Assembly: GCA_963739235.1 (NCBI GenBank)
Contig: CAVTZY010000030.1
Location: 3,884 to 67,883 of the forward strand
Source: JAFNAG01 sp963739235
GTDB taxonomy: Bacteria > Acidobacteriota > UBA6911
Length of the DNA: 64,000 nt
Direction of reading: 5' to 3'
Both the position numbers and the translations under genes were made by a program. Positions 1 through 9,722 of this stretch are shown piece after piece (the first letter of the stretch is position 1; each line of letters begins with the position of its first letter). The notes below the pieces were generated by a model, which saw only the letters and a program-made list of their open reading frames with translations, was not told where the DNA came from and ran no database searches.

Positions 1-126
1 GCTCGATCGCGCCATATCCAGTTCGTTTTGCGCCTTGATCGTCAGTAAATTGCCTTGTGAAAGGCTGCTCTGAATCTGCAATCCAAAGACAAATAGGACT
101 ATGAGAAATCCAGCCATTTTTTTCAT
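1..126 (-). CDS. N-terminus of an exported protein, cut by window edge
   Basis: Reading leftwards from an ATG at 126 there is an open frame of 42 codons that runs off the window. It begins MKKMAGFLIVLFVFGLQIQS, a basic start followed by a hydrophobic core, so it is a signal peptide. A purine-rich GAGAGATGAG stretch sits just upstream as a ribosome binding site. The gene lies 140 bp downstream of the IclR regulator and on the same strand, so it may share its transcript. Only the leader is visible, so no function can be assigned. Confidence 0.55.
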   Translation of the reverse strand, partial: MKKMAGFLIVLFVFGLQIQSSLSQGNLLTIKAQNELDMARSS

Positions 127-266
127 GACTCATCTCTCTTTCGTTGTCAGTTGCGGAACGGATATCGTGTTAAGGATCGAGGGCTCTGCCCTGCTTATCA
201 GGACATCACTGGGATTGATGCCCAGGCAGCGAGCTCCCGTACTAAGGTTAATGCGCGCGATTCGTA

Positions 267-1040
267 TCAGATCTTCGAGGTCATGTCGCGGGAGATCCCA
301 CGGCAGGTTTCGATCAATTCGCCCGCGAGAGCCCGGGCTCTCGACATGTCCATGCGAAAGATCGGCGCGGAGATGCTCAGCGCCGCGACGATCCGGCCGC
401 CAACACCGATGATCGGCGCGCTGATGCAGCGCCCATCCGGCTCGTTCTCCTCGTTATCCATGGCATAGCCTTGCCGGCGCACCAGATCCAGCTCGCTCGC
501 GAGTGCTTGACGCGTCACGATGGTTCGCGGTGTCAGCCGCGGCAATCCCTGGATGCGTACGAGCCGCTGAACCTCCTTCTCAGGAAGACCGCTCAGCAAC
601 ACCTTTCCCAGCGCGGTAGAGTGGAGATATCGCCGGTTGCCGACCTTGGAAGTCATACGAATCGACTGGGGACTTTCGACGGTGCTGATCACCACTACCT
701 CTCCCGCGTCGAGGACCCCGAGATTCATCGTTTCACGGCACGAATCAACCAGCCGCGCCATGGCTGGCTGCGCCGCCCGCAAAAGCGCCTGTTCCTCCGA
801 TTCGTCCTTCGGTAGATCGAAGAGCTTGCGGGAGATCAGGAAATGACCTGCCGGCGTCCGTGTGAGGCATCCGCGGCTTTCCAGTGTCGCCACGATGCGA
901 TAGGCAGTCGGTTTCGGCAGGCTCAGGGCACGTGCCAAATCGGCAAGTGCCAGCCCGGACCGGCTGTCGCGGATGGTCTCCAGGATGTCCAGTGTTTTAT
1001 GTAAAACAAGTATGCCTTGGCGTTGTTTCATTTCTTTCAT
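267..1040 (-). CDS. IclR-family transcriptional regulator
   Basis: The 257-residue protein has the normal IclR layout. An N-terminal winged helix-turn-helix spans about residues 10-70, with a recognition region around LSLPKPTAYRIVATLESRG, followed by the effector-binding domain at about 75-250 (conserved segment STALGKVLLSGLPEKEV, then GYAMDNEENEPDGRCISAPI). Length fits the family. It is transcribed away from the GH28 polygalacturonase gene, and IclR members such as KdgR control pectin catabolism. I infer that it regulates this pectin block; the ligand cannot be read from sequence. A second in-frame ATG three codons in is an equally possible start. Confidence 0.93.
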   Translation of the reverse strand: MKEMKQRQGILVLHKTLDILETIRDSRSGLALADLARALSLPKPTAYRIVATLESRGCLTRTPAGHFLISRKLFDLPKDESEEQALLRAAQPAMARLVDSCRETMNLGVLDAGEVVVISTVESPQSIRMTSKVGNRRYLHSTALGKVLLSGLPEKEVQRLVRIQGLPRLTPRTIVTRQALASELDLVRRQGYAMDNEENEPDGRCISAPIIGVGGRIVAALSISAPIFRMDMSRARALAGELIETCRGISRDMTSKI

Positions 1041-1070
1041 TGTTTCGCATTCTACAACATCATGTTTCGC
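1041..1070. promoter_or_regulatory. Possible IclR operator in divergent promoter region
   Basis: The octamer TGTTTCGC occurs at 1041-1048 and again at 1063-1070, exactly 22 bp apart or two helical turns, directly upstream of the IclR gene and between it and the GH28 gene. Spacing and location suit a regulator binding site, but no experimentally known motif is matched, so this is a weak inference. Confidence 0.25.
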
Positions 1071-1180
1071 TTTGCGATGAGATTGTTTGACTTCGATCCG
1101 CCCGCAGGGATACCCTCAAAACCCGAATCCCATGCGAATCGTTGCGCGTGGAGATCCACTCCAGAGGGAGGACGAACATC

Positions 1181-2890
1181 GTGAACTGCCCCAGGAACAA
1201 ATATCTGTTAGCCGCATGGTTGGCCTTTATGGCTTCGTATATCCCCGAAGCGCCGGCCCAGCAGGGCATGAGGCTTGCCGATGAAGTGAAGGCCTATACC
1301 TCCGGGTTGCCATTTGCCATGCCGGAGATCAAACTTCCCGGATTTCCGGATCGCACCGTAAGCATAGCCGATCACGGCGCCATCGCCGACGGCCAGACGC
1401 TTAACACCCGGGCTTTTGCGGAAGCCATCCACGCATGCGCCGCGGCCGGGGGTGGGACAGTTCTGGTGCCGCCGGGCATCTGGCGGACCGGCCCCGTCAA
1501 GATGGAAAGCAATATCAATCTGCATGTCATGCAGGGTGCGGTTGTGCTGTTCAGCAACCGGTTCGAGGATTATGCGCTGATCCAGCGCCCCGATTCGAGC
1601 CAGTATTCATGCGCCTCCCCCATTTACGGTTTCAACTTGGAGAACATCGCGATCACCGGGAAAGGGATCCTCGATGGTTGGGGTGAAGCGTGGCGGCCGG
1701 TGAAAATCGAGAAACTGACGGCAGCACAATGGAAGACTTTGACCTCTACAGGCGGCGTAGTCACTTCGGACGGAAAGATCTGGTGGCCATCCAAAAAAGC
1801 GATGAACGGCGAGGCCTATCTTGCGGCTCTGGCAGCCTCGAAGAGAAAACTCACACCGGCAGATTACGCCGGGGCGCGTGAGTATCTGCGACCCGACATG
1901 CTGCTCCTTGTGCGCTGCAAGAGAATCCTGCTGGACGGCCCGACCTTTCAAAACTCACCCAAGTTCACGGTCCATCCGGTGCAATGCGAGGACCTGGTCG
2001 TGCGCGAGATCAACGTCCGGAATCCATGGTACGGCCAGAATGCAGACGGGATCGATATCGGGTCATGCCGCAACGTCCTGGTCTATCGCGCCACCGTCGA
2101 CGCCGGCGATGATGCCATCTGCCTGAAACCGGGGAACGTGGAGAAGGGCGCGATCCGTGAGGCAGCCTGTGAGAACATCGTCATCGCTGATTGCACGGTC
2201 TATCACGGCCACGGGGGCTTTGTGATCGGCAGCGAAACCTATGGCGGCGCCCGCAACGTCTGCGTGAAGAATTGCTTCTTCAGCGGCACCGATGTGGGTC
2301 TGCGCTTCAAATCGGCGCGCGGGCGTGGTGGTTTGATCGAGAGGATTTTCATCGATAATATTCGAATGAAGGACATTGCCAACGAGGCGATTCTTTTTGA
2401 CACCTTTTACGAAAGCGGCAGCCCTGAATCGAACGCCCAGAGCCTCACGCCCGAGCGCCGAAAAAAGGAAACGATCACCGATCAAACCCCGCGCTTCCGC
2501 GATTTTCAAATCCAGAACATCGTCTGCAGCGGCGCCGCACGGGCCATCCTCGTGATGGGACTGCCCGAACTCACCGTTCAGAATATCAAGATGACGAACC
2601 TCGTAATCGAAGCTGCCAAAGGCGCACTGCTGCTGGACGCCGACGGCATTGCTCTGACCAAGGCCAGGATCATTACCCCTGCAAGCCCTATCGTGGCCAT
2701 TCGTCACAGCAGAAACATCACCCTCACCGATGTGGCCGTTCCGGACAATGCCGATCCATTCTTGCAGGTCGACGGTGCAGATTCCGATGCCATCCAATTG
2801 TCCGGCGTCAACCTCTCCGCGGCAAAACGAGCGGTGGTGCTGGGTGAAAACGTCAAAAAGGAAGCCGTAAAAAAGCAGCCGCAAAGATAA
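1181..2890 (+). CDS. Glycoside hydrolase family 28 polygalacturonase, exported
   Basis: This is a pectin-degrading right-handed beta-helix enzyme that hydrolyses alpha-1,4 galacturonan linkages. GH28 hallmarks occur in order: NADGIDIGSC (first catalytic Asp), GDDAICLKPG (the Asp pair), GHGGFVIGSE (catalytic His) and RFKSARGRGG (the RxK substrate motif). I chose the GTG at 1181 because a GAGGGAGGA ribosome binding site lies 8 bp upstream. The frame is open back to 1142 without such a site. From this start the protein begins with a signal peptide ending near PEAPAQQ. It is about 569 residues, longer than many GH28 enzymes because of a C-terminal beta-helix extension. The nearby GH105 gene would act on oligosaccharides released from pectin. 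Confidence 0.93.
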   Translation: MNCPRNKYLLAAWLAFMASYIPEAPAQQGMRLADEVKAYTSGLPFAMPEIKLPGFPDRTVSIADHGAIADGQTLNTRAFAEAIHACAAAGGGTVLVPPGIWRTGPVKMESNINLHVMQGAVVLFSNRFEDYALIQRPDSSQYSCASPIYGFNLENIAITGKGILDGWGEAWRPVKIEKLTAAQWKTLTSTGGVVTSDGKIWWPSKKAMNGEAYLAALAASKRKLTPADYAGAREYLRPDMLLLVRCKRILLDGPTFQNSPKFTVHPVQCEDLVVREINVRNPWYGQNADGIDIGSCRNVLVYRATVDAGDDAICLKPGNVEKGAIREAACENIVIADCTVYHGHGGFVIGSETYGGARNVCVKNCFFSGTDVGLRFKSARGRGGLIERIFIDNIRMKDIANEAILFDTFYESGSPESNAQSLTPERRKKETITDQTPRFRDFQIQNIVCSGAARAILVMGLPELTVQNIKMTNLVIEAAKGALLLDADGIALTKARIITPASPIVAIRHSRNITLTDVAVPDNADPFLQVDGADSDAIQLSGVNLSAAKRAVVLGENVKKEAVKKQPQR

Positions 2891-2978
2891 TCGACCTCTC
2901 CATTCTCTCCGGCCTACGCTGAACTGTTTTTAAAGATATCGGATTCGCAAACTGCTGTCCAAGAAGAATAAAGCGCAA

Positions 2979-2984
2979 TATAAT
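2979..2984 (+). promoter_or_regulatory. Candidate -10 box for the kinase gene at 3050
   Basis: A consensus TATAAT lies 66 bp upstream of the kinase start, in an AT-rich stretch that contrasts with the GC-rich genes either side. The matching -35 is poor, so the call rests on the -10 alone. Confidence 0.3.
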
Positions 2985-3049
2985 AGAAACAATTAGTGAA
3001 ATGCCTGGTGATGCTAGTCGCCAGTTGACTGATTAGGGGGCGATTCTCC

Positions 3050-6000
3050 ATGATCGGCATGACCGTCGCGCACTACCGGATCGTCGAACGGCTTGGGCGA
3101 GGGGGGATGGGAGAAGTATTCCTTGCCTTCGACACCCGGTTGAAGCGCAAGGTGGCACTCAAATTCCTGCCCGAGGAAATGCGTGACGATCCCACAGCAA
3201 GAAAACGGCTGTTGAGGGAGGCCGAGTCTGCCGCAACTCTGGACCACCCCTTCATTTGTAAGATTTATGAAGCTGCCGAGAGCGATGATCACGATTACAT
3301 CGCGATGGAGTATATCGAAGGGAAGACACTGAAGGACCGGCTGAGTGAGGAGCACCTATCTCTAGAGGATCTGGTTCACAAGGCGACCGAAATAGCCGAT
3401 GCGTTGGGGGTGGCTCACGAACACGGCATTGTGCATCGAGATCTCAAGCCATCCAACATCATGATCGATCGGAGCGGCCACATCAAAATAATGGACTTCG
3501 GCCTCGCCAAACAGGTGCTGCTGACGAACGTGGCGGCTGAGGACACCGTCACCACCGCGCTCACTGGGCACGGCGCCATTGTCGGAACCATCGATTACAT
3601 GGCGCCCGAGCAATTGCTGGGAGAAGATGCGGATGCCAGATCCGACATTTTCGCCTTCGGAATCATCCTTTACGAATTGCTTACCGGCACTCATCCGTTT
3701 CGCAAATCATCCGCTGCGCAAACTGCGCATACGATCCTGAGCGACGCTCACATCTCCTTGCGGCACGCGGTAAACACTCCTCCACTGTTGGACCACATCA
3801 TCAGGAGAGCGCTTGCGCGCAATCCGCACGACCGATATCAGAGCATGCGCGACCTCGCCGCGGATTTGCGGATGGTGCGGGCGGCAAGCCATAGCGATGG
3901 GGAGCGCCACCTCGCGGCCATCATGTTCACCAACATGGCCGGTTTTACCGCACTCGCGCAACGGAACGAAACGCTGGCGATGCAGCTCCTCGCGGAGCAT
4001 TGGCAAATCCTGCGGACGACCCTCTCAAAACATGCCGGGCAGGAGATCCGAGCCGTCGCGGATACCTGCGTCGTGGAATTCAGGAGCGCCCTTGAAGCCG
4101 TGCGGTGTGCTGTTGAGATTCAGAGATCGCTGTCCGAGCGCAATGCCAAGGTTTCCGCGGAGCGGCAGATCCTGCTCCGAATCGGCCTTCATCTTGGGGA
4201 TGTGATTCAGCAGGAGAGCGACATTCTCGGCGACGGCGTCAACATCGCCTCCTGCCTGCAACCGCTCGCCGCTCCAGGGGGCGTTTGTATTTCGGAGGAC
4301 GTGGCAAACCAGGTCGCCAACAAGATTGAGTGGACGCTGAGCGAAATCCCGCGCGCGCAGGCGCTTACAAAGATCAAACGGCCAATGCGCGTCTTTGTCA
4401 TAAACCTTCCCTGGGAGAGCCATGATGATGCCGCCGTACCGGCCACGGAAGGATCGATTGCCCGGGAATCGTTCCGCCGGCAGATCGTGCCGACGGCGGG
4501 GGAACGCCCCTTTCGTGCAGGACGAAAGGCCGTCGCAGGAATTAGCATGATCGCGATTTTGGTGCTTGCGTTCCTGACCTGGTGGATGGTTCGCCCAAGA
4601 ATCGTTGCTTTTGGATTTCAGGAGAGAGACTGGATCGTTATTTGCAACTTCGAGAACCTGACGGGGGATCCGGTTTTTGACAAATCGCTCGATACCGCCT
4701 TGAGGGTCAGCATCACCCAGTCCCGATATGTGAACGTTGTTCCTAAATCGCGCATCGAGCAGGTCCTCCGCCGCATGACCAAGGACCCATCCACCCCCGT
4801 CGATGAGCCGATAGGACGCGAAATTGCGCAGCGTGAAGGGCTCAAGATCCTGCTCGTTCCGAGCATCACCGGAGTCGCAGGCACCTACGCAATTTCCTGT
4901 ACCCTGGAAGATCCCGCGAGCGGCGCAGCTCTGAAGTCTGCGACTGTGGCAGTCAAAAACAAGGCGGAGGTGCTCAATGCCCTTGATGAATTATCCCAGG
5001 ATACACGCCGGACACTGGGCGAATCGGTGAATTTTATTTCAGGCCAGAGCAAGAAATTATCGCAGGTCACCACCGCATCACTGGAAGCGCTCAAGCAATA
5101 CTCGCTGGCCATCGAGAATCACTCGCGGGGCAATTTCCGGGAGGCGCGCACCTATTATGAGAATGCGCTGGCAGTCGATCCCGAGTTTACGGCCGCCAAG
5201 GCTTCCCTGGGAATGATCCACTGCGATGCATATCAGGCTCGAGCGCTCTGGGGCATTGTCGAGTTTGAAGGGATCGATATCGAACTGGGGAAGAGGTTGC
5301 TGGCGGAGGCTGCAAAAAACGTGGATCACCTGACCGACCGCGAAAAGTATGGCATTCTCGCCTTTGAGGCACGGGCCGTGGAGAATGACACGCCCAAGGC
5401 AATACAAGAGCTTAAGACACTGCTGGGGCTGTATCCTGACGACAGCGTGACGCACAATAACCTTGGCTGGTTTTATCGCTCGATGGGCCGCTTCGATGAA
5501 GCGGTGAGCGAATATAAACAGGTGCTGCGGCTCGATCCCAGCTTCATGCTGTCTTATGATTCCCTGAACGGGATCTATCTTTACGAACTGGGACGGGTCA
5601 ACGATGCCATAGCACTCTGTCAGACCCAGATCGCCCAGGATGGCCGCAACGCTCAGGCTTACAATAATCTGGGATGGGCCTACCTGGGGAAAAGCGAGTA
5701 CGAGAAAGCGCTCATATCCTTTCAAAAATCAATCGAAATCAATCCGGGCCAGCGGACCCTGTATCAGTTGAGCTACACATACCGGCTCCTGAAACGATAT
5801 CGGGAAGCACTCCAGCCCCTGGATCGCGTCAACGCAAGCGAAGATCCGAGCGTGCATTATGAAAAGGGGATCATCCTTCGGCTCATGGGAGAAGAGGATG
5901 CAGCCAGGCGGCAATTCGACTCTATCGCGACGTTGTCGGCCAGAACCTGCGCAAAAACCCTCAAGATGCAGACTCCTTGATGGAGCGAGCACTTGTGCTT

Positions 6001-6249
6001 GCCCGCTTGGGTCAGACCGAAGCTGCGCTTGCGTCCCGCCAAAAGGCAATAGCGTTGAATCCGACCGACTATTTTACCTCTGCCCTGGTCTTCGCAGCCG
6101 CGGGATACAGCGATGAATCGCTTGACCAACTTGAACTCGCCATCAAGCACGGCTTCCGGAACTACATCTGGATGAAAGTCCATACCGACCTGCAGGGCCT
6201 CAACGACCAGCCTCGTTTTCAAGCGATATTTGCTCGAGTTTTAAGATAG
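3050..6249 (+). CDS. Ser/Thr kinase - class III cyclase - TM - TPR sensor protein, frameshifted near 5906
   Basis: A PknB-type kinase domain fills residues 8-275: P-loop GRGGMGEVF, Lys38 in VALKFL, HRDLKPSN with Asp131, DFG at 149-151, APEQ. A class III adenylate/guanylate cyclase homology domain follows at about 285-450, then one membrane segment near 495-513, a CsgG/FlgO-like region (FENLTGDPVFDKSL) and TPR repeats. The start has a TAGGGGG site 10 bp upstream. The frame stops at 5980, but the TPR continues in another frame from about 5911 (ALVLARLGQTEAALA, ending PRFQAIFARVLR at 6249). A one-base deletion at about 5905-5910 explains this, and restoring one base gives 1067 codons. In the cyclase domain the first metal-binding Asp is Asn295 (IMFTNMAGFT), so cyclase activity is doubtful. 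It is paralogous to the gene at 10341-13723. Confidence 0.9.
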
Positions 6250-6343
6250 CCGAAAGAGATTTCACCCCAGAGGCCAGAGCGCAGCCTGAAGGCCGCAACC
6301 GAAGTTTGAGGTAATGATACGGTGGCTGCGCTGAGCTTTTGCT

Positions 6344-7618
6344 TTACAGCAAAGAGTTGTGCGTAAGTAGCACCCATAGTGGGAAGGTATCCTGCCATGG
6401 GTGTTTTTTGTAGCTGTCGCTGGAGGCGGGGAGCTGATCGATTTCGATGCTGGCCATGAGGAACGCGCCGATACCCTTAAGGTCGTTCGCAACCACAGGC
6501 TCGCTCATATAATAGGCAAAGGTCCCATCCCGCTTCTGCGGCCCTCCGAGTCCGCCCACACTGCAGATCTGGGTCAGGCTGACGGTTCCGTCCGGGTCGA
6601 CCTTGATCAGATTCTTGGTGAGCCCCTCGTATCCTTTCGCCGCCACACCGGCATACTCTTTGTCCAGATACCCCTTTCGGACACCTTTAGCCAGTGCGTA
6701 CACAAACATGGAAGATGCGGAAGCCTCAAGATAGTTTTTGTCTCTCTTCCCCTGGTCTACAACCTGGTACCAAAGCCCGCTCTGGCTATCCTGGTAGCTC
6801 GCCACGGCTTTGGACAGGCGCTTCAAGATGTCGATGATCGCCGATCTCCGAGGGTGTTTTTCCGGCATGGAATCAAGGACGTCCACAATGGCCATCGCGT
6901 ACCATCCCATGGCGCGGCCCCAGAAGCTTTTTGAGCAACCGGTCTTCGGATCCGCCCACTCCTGCTGCCTGCTTTCGTCCCAGCCGTGATAGAGGAGGCC
7001 GGTCCGGCTGTCGCGGGTATGGCTCTCGATCCAGGCGATCTGGTTGGCGACCTCATCGAAACCCGCCGGTTTGTCGAACAAGCGCGAATATTGCGCGAGA
7101 AACGGGGAAGCCATGTAAATCCCGTCGAGCCACATCTGATAAGGGTAGATTTTTTTGTGCCAGAATCCGCCTTCTTGGGTCCGCGGCTGGTCCTCGAGCT
7201 GCTTCCTCAGCAATAGGGCAGCCTTGAGGTATTTCTCCTCGCCGGTCTTTTGGTAAAGAGTGAGAACCAGCTTGCCGCAATTAATGTTGTCGAGATTGTA
7301 ATCCTCCAACTTGTAAGTCTTGATGGTGCCGTCAGGTTCCAGATAGGAATCGATCACGGCCTTAAGGTAGTCATAGTATTTTGCATCCCCGGTCCTGGCC
7401 CAGATTGCCTCGAGGCCTTTCAGGAACACACCGGTCTCGTAAGCCCATTTGGCGTTGGGATTCTTCTCGAGAAACAGCGAATCGCCCCGCCGTTTCATTT
7501 CGGAAGCAGCCAGTTTTTCGGCCCAGCTTCGAGCGTCTGCTGCCGCGCCTTGTGACGCCAGGCTCGAGAAAAGGAAGATCACCAGCACAGCGCTGATCAC
7601 ATGAAGTCTGTGTCGCAT
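6344..7618 (-). CDS. Glycoside hydrolase family 105/88, unsaturated rhamnogalacturonyl hydrolase, exported
   Basis: YteR/RhiN-like (alpha/alpha)6-barrel enzyme that removes the unsaturated uronic acid left at the non-reducing end after pectate or rhamnogalacturonan lyase action. Family motifs include the start of the barrel (NAKWAYETGVFLKGLEAIW), MWLDGIYMASPFLAQY with the catalytic Asp, SFWGRAMGWYAMAIVDVL, and a C-terminal GIGAFLMASIE. The ATG at 7618 is preferred over 7672: it has GGAGGAGAA 5 bp upstream and begins a clean signal peptide (MRHRLHVISAVLVIFLF, cleavage near SQGAAA). Length is 424 residues, normal for the family. It runs convergently with the kinase gene. Together with the GH28 enzyme and the uronate block at 31.7-35.6 kb it suggests pectin use. 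Confidence 0.93.
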   Translation of the reverse strand: MRHRLHVISAVLVIFLFSSLASQGAAADARSWAEKLAASEMKRRGDSLFLEKNPNAKWAYETGVFLKGLEAIWARTGDAKYYDYLKAVIDSYLEPDGTIKTYKLEDYNLDNINCGKLVLTLYQKTGEEKYLKAALLLRKQLEDQPRTQEGGFWHKKIYPYQMWLDGIYMASPFLAQYSRLFDKPAGFDEVANQIAWIESHTRDSRTGLLYHGWDESRQQEWADPKTGCSKSFWGRAMGWYAMAIVDVLDSMPEKHPRRSAIIDILKRLSKAVASYQDSQSGLWYQVVDQGKRDKNYLEASASSMFVYALAKGVRKGYLDKEYAGVAAKGYEGLTKNLIKVDPDGTVSLTQICSVGGLGGPQKRDGTFAYYMSEPVVANDLKGIGAFLMASIEIDQLPASSDSYKKHPWQDTFPLWVLLTHNSLL

Positions 7619-7668
7619 AAAAGATTCTCCTCCCTCATGAATAAGATCCAGGATGCCCACGAAATACC

Positions 7669-8067
7669 TCACACGACCTCGAAGATCCCAAGTCCCGCGC
7701 CGCGCGCCGCAAGTCTATGATCTGCGGTTACGAAGCGTGTTTTCAGTGCGAACGCGAGCGCCAGGTAACTCGCATCGTACACTGTGAGCTTGTGTTCATA
7801 GGCCAGCTGGAGAGCGTGCTGCAGTTCTTCGCCGCCAAGGCTGTAGGTCGTGATGTCAAGAGCGAGGTAATGCTCGAAAGCCTGAACGGCATCGGCCATT
7901 TTCAGGCGTGTCTTGGTTCCGAGCACGTTGGCCACCTCGTAATCCAGCAGATCCGGCGCCACGAGCCCATCGATCCCCGCCAGGTGCGCTTCCAGCACTC
8001 GCTGCGACTTGGCCGCAGGATCTTCGAGAAGCCACTGCAATACCACAGAAGCATCGACGACCTTCAT
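7669..8067 (-). CDS. PIN-domain ribonuclease toxin (VapC-like)
   Basis: The 132-residue protein is a complete PIN domain. The acidic residues expected at the active site are present in VVDASVVLQWL (Asp5), DYEVANVL (Glu), YDASYLALA (Asp) and TADHRL (Asp). It would cut RNA unless bound by the antitoxin encoded immediately upstream. Its ATG overlaps the antitoxin stop (ATGA), the usual translational coupling of such pairs. It lies 50 bp upstream of the GH105 start on the same strand, so read-through into that gene is possible. Confidence 0.92.
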   Translation of the reverse strand: MKVVDASVVLQWLLEDPAAKSQRVLEAHLAGIDGLVAPDLLDYEVANVLGTKTRLKMADAVQAFEHYLALDITTYSLGGEELQHALQLAYEHKLTVYDASYLALAFALKTRFVTADHRLAARGAGLGIFEVV

Positions 8068-8336
8068 CGCTGATCCCGGCTCTCACGGACCAATTTGACC
8101 GCATTGGCGCCCGCAAATTCCCGTTTATGCTCCTGTTTCCACTGCTGAAGCCGTTCCGCGGCAAACCGCAGGCGCGATTCCCTCCCATGCCTCGTTGCTG
8201 CGTACTCGGCTGCCGGAACCAGGACAGCCAGAGGCTTGCCCGCGCGGCATATGGTTACTGGCGTTCCCTTAGATGCCACCAGGTCCAGTACGCTGCCGAA
8301 TTTCTTACGGACCTCCAACGTACTCATTGTTTTCAT
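8064..8336 (-). CDS. Phd/YefM-type antitoxin
   Basis: The 90-residue protein starts MKTMSTLEVRKKFGSVLDLV, the ribbon-helix fold typical of Phd/YefM antitoxins, then KGTPVTICRAGKPLAVLVPA, which forms the rest of the DNA-binding domain. The C-terminal, charged LQQWKQEHKREFAG region should wrap the PIN toxin. It overlaps the toxin start by four bases. A perfect 10-bp inverted repeat lies 25 bp upstream, which suits autoregulation by the complex. Confidence 0.9.
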   Translation of the reverse strand: MKTMSTLEVRKKFGSVLDLVASKGTPVTICRAGKPLAVLVPAAEYAATRHGRESRLRFAAERLQQWKQEHKREFAGANAVKLVRESRDQR

Positions 8337-8361
8337 GGCTCAACACCTTCCTCTGATAGTT

Positions 8362-8384
8362 GCTATTATAGCGACTATAATAGC
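8362..8384. promoter_or_regulatory. Palindromic operator of the toxin-antitoxin pair
   Basis: GCTATTATAG, three bases, then CTATAATAGC: a perfect 10-bp inverted repeat upstream of the antitoxin start. On the minus strand it contains TATAAT, so a bound repressor would cover the -10. The position and perfect symmetry fit an autoregulatory Phd/VapBC operator. Confidence 0.75.
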
Positions 8385-8591
8385 GAGCTGCAATAGGTCG
8401 ACGTAATTTGTATTTGACAAACCCATCTTCCGCATGCTCAAAAAGGAATGAGCACGGATGAGTGAACCCTAAAAACAGGCAACCCAAGATTATGAGTGGC
8501 ACAGGCCAATGCGACAAATTATGCCTTCCCCAAGGTCAGCTCCCACAAGTCGTTCGTCAATCGTCAATCGCTATTCCCTCTGGAGGCCTCC

Positions 8592-9554
8592 ATGTCTCAT
8601 GAACTCTCCCGTCGCGACTTTTTCACTGCTCTTGGCATCGTAGGCACAGGTTTGGCGCTGCCGATCCGCGCGTGGGCGGCATCCGGGCCATTCAAGCTCT
8701 CAATCCTGACCGACGAAATCAGCCAGGATTTCGGTCATGCCCTTGAAGTGGCCGCGAATGAATTCGGCCTCGGCTGGGTCGAGTTGCGCGAGCTGTGGAA
8801 CAAAAACATCACGGCCCTGGATGCCAAGCAGATCGAGGAGGCACACCGTCTGATCGAGCGGTACAAGCTCCGAGTCAGCGCCATTGCGTCCCCGCTGTTC
8901 AAAGTGGACTGGCCGGGAGCGCCCATCTCTCAGTACAGCTCGCAACGGGACCAGTTCAGCGCCGATTTCACCTTCAAGCAGCAGGATGTCGTGCTGGAAC
9001 GCGTCCTCGAATTGGCCCGGGTATTCAAGACTGATCGGGTGCGTTGCTTTGATTTCTGGCGGCTCGAAAAGCAGGCCCCCTACCGCGCTGCCATCGACGA
9101 CAAATTGCGTGAGGCGGCGGCAAAGGCCGGCAAGAAGAATATCACGCTGGTGCTCGAAAATGAGTATGCCTGCAACACCGCAACCGGCGCGGAAGGCGCG
9201 AGAACACTGGAAGCAGTCCGTTCGCCCTACTTGAAGCTCACATGGGACCCGGGAAATGCGGCGTTCCGCGGTGAGAAACCTTATCCGGACGGTTACGCCC
9301 TGCTGCCCAAGGGCCGCATCGGTCACGTGCACTGCAAGGACGCCGCCCGCAAGCCGGATGGGAGTTTCGAGTGGGCAGCCATGGGCCAGGGATTGATTGA
9401 TTGGATCGGACAATTCCGCGCCCTGAAGCGCGACGGTTATCGCGGCACGGTCACCCTGGAAACACACTGGCGCGGTGCAGGGACGCCCGAAGCCTCCTCC
9501 CGCCAGTGCTGGACAGCCATGAAAAAGCAACTCCGCGACGCCGGCGCGTTATAG
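8592..9554 (+). CDS. Tat-exported sugar phosphate isomerase/epimerase-like TIM barrel protein
   Basis: The AP endonuclease 2/xylose isomerase-like TIM barrel is recognisable from ILTDEISQDFGHALEVA, KNITLVLENEYACNTATG, LKLTWDPGNAAF, GRIGHVHCKDAAR and GTVTLETHWRG, with acidic and His metal ligands in these strands. The start at 8592 has TGGAGG 5 bp upstream and gives a twin-arginine signal (SRRDFFTALGIVGTG), so the mature protein is periplasmic. The frame is open back to 8496, but that start has no support. About 320 residues, normal for the family. The substrate is unknown; location beside pectin genes suggests a uronate or sugar intermediate, which is inference. Confidence 0.85.
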   Translation: MSHELSRRDFFTALGIVGTGLALPIRAWAASGPFKLSILTDEISQDFGHALEVAANEFGLGWVELRELWNKNITALDAKQIEEAHRLIERYKLRVSAIASPLFKVDWPGAPISQYSSQRDQFSADFTFKQQDVVLERVLELARVFKTDRVRCFDFWRLEKQAPYRAAIDDKLREAAAKAGKKNITLVLENEYACNTATGAEGARTLEAVRSPYLKLTWDPGNAAFRGEKPYPDGYALLPKGRIGHVHCKDAARKPDGSFEWAAMGQGLIDWIGQFRALKRDGYRGTVTLETHWRGAGTPEASSRQCWTAMKKQLRDAGAL

Positions 9555-9722
9555 CGCAGCCGCGGAATTGGATCGGCAACTACGAGGAAGCCTGGTCCTC
9601 AGGTGAGGCTCATAGGTAATGATGTTCCTTCCGCTCTAAGGCAGGTCGCTTAATCCGGTCATATGCCTTCAACAAAGTGAATTTCCTTCGCCCCTGCCGG
9701 GGCTCTTCATTTAGCGCTTGCC

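Noticed and set aside
4025..4423. Open frames antisense to the kinase, GH28 and mannosidase genes
   Set aside because: They overlap well-supported genes and have no starts or domains of their own.
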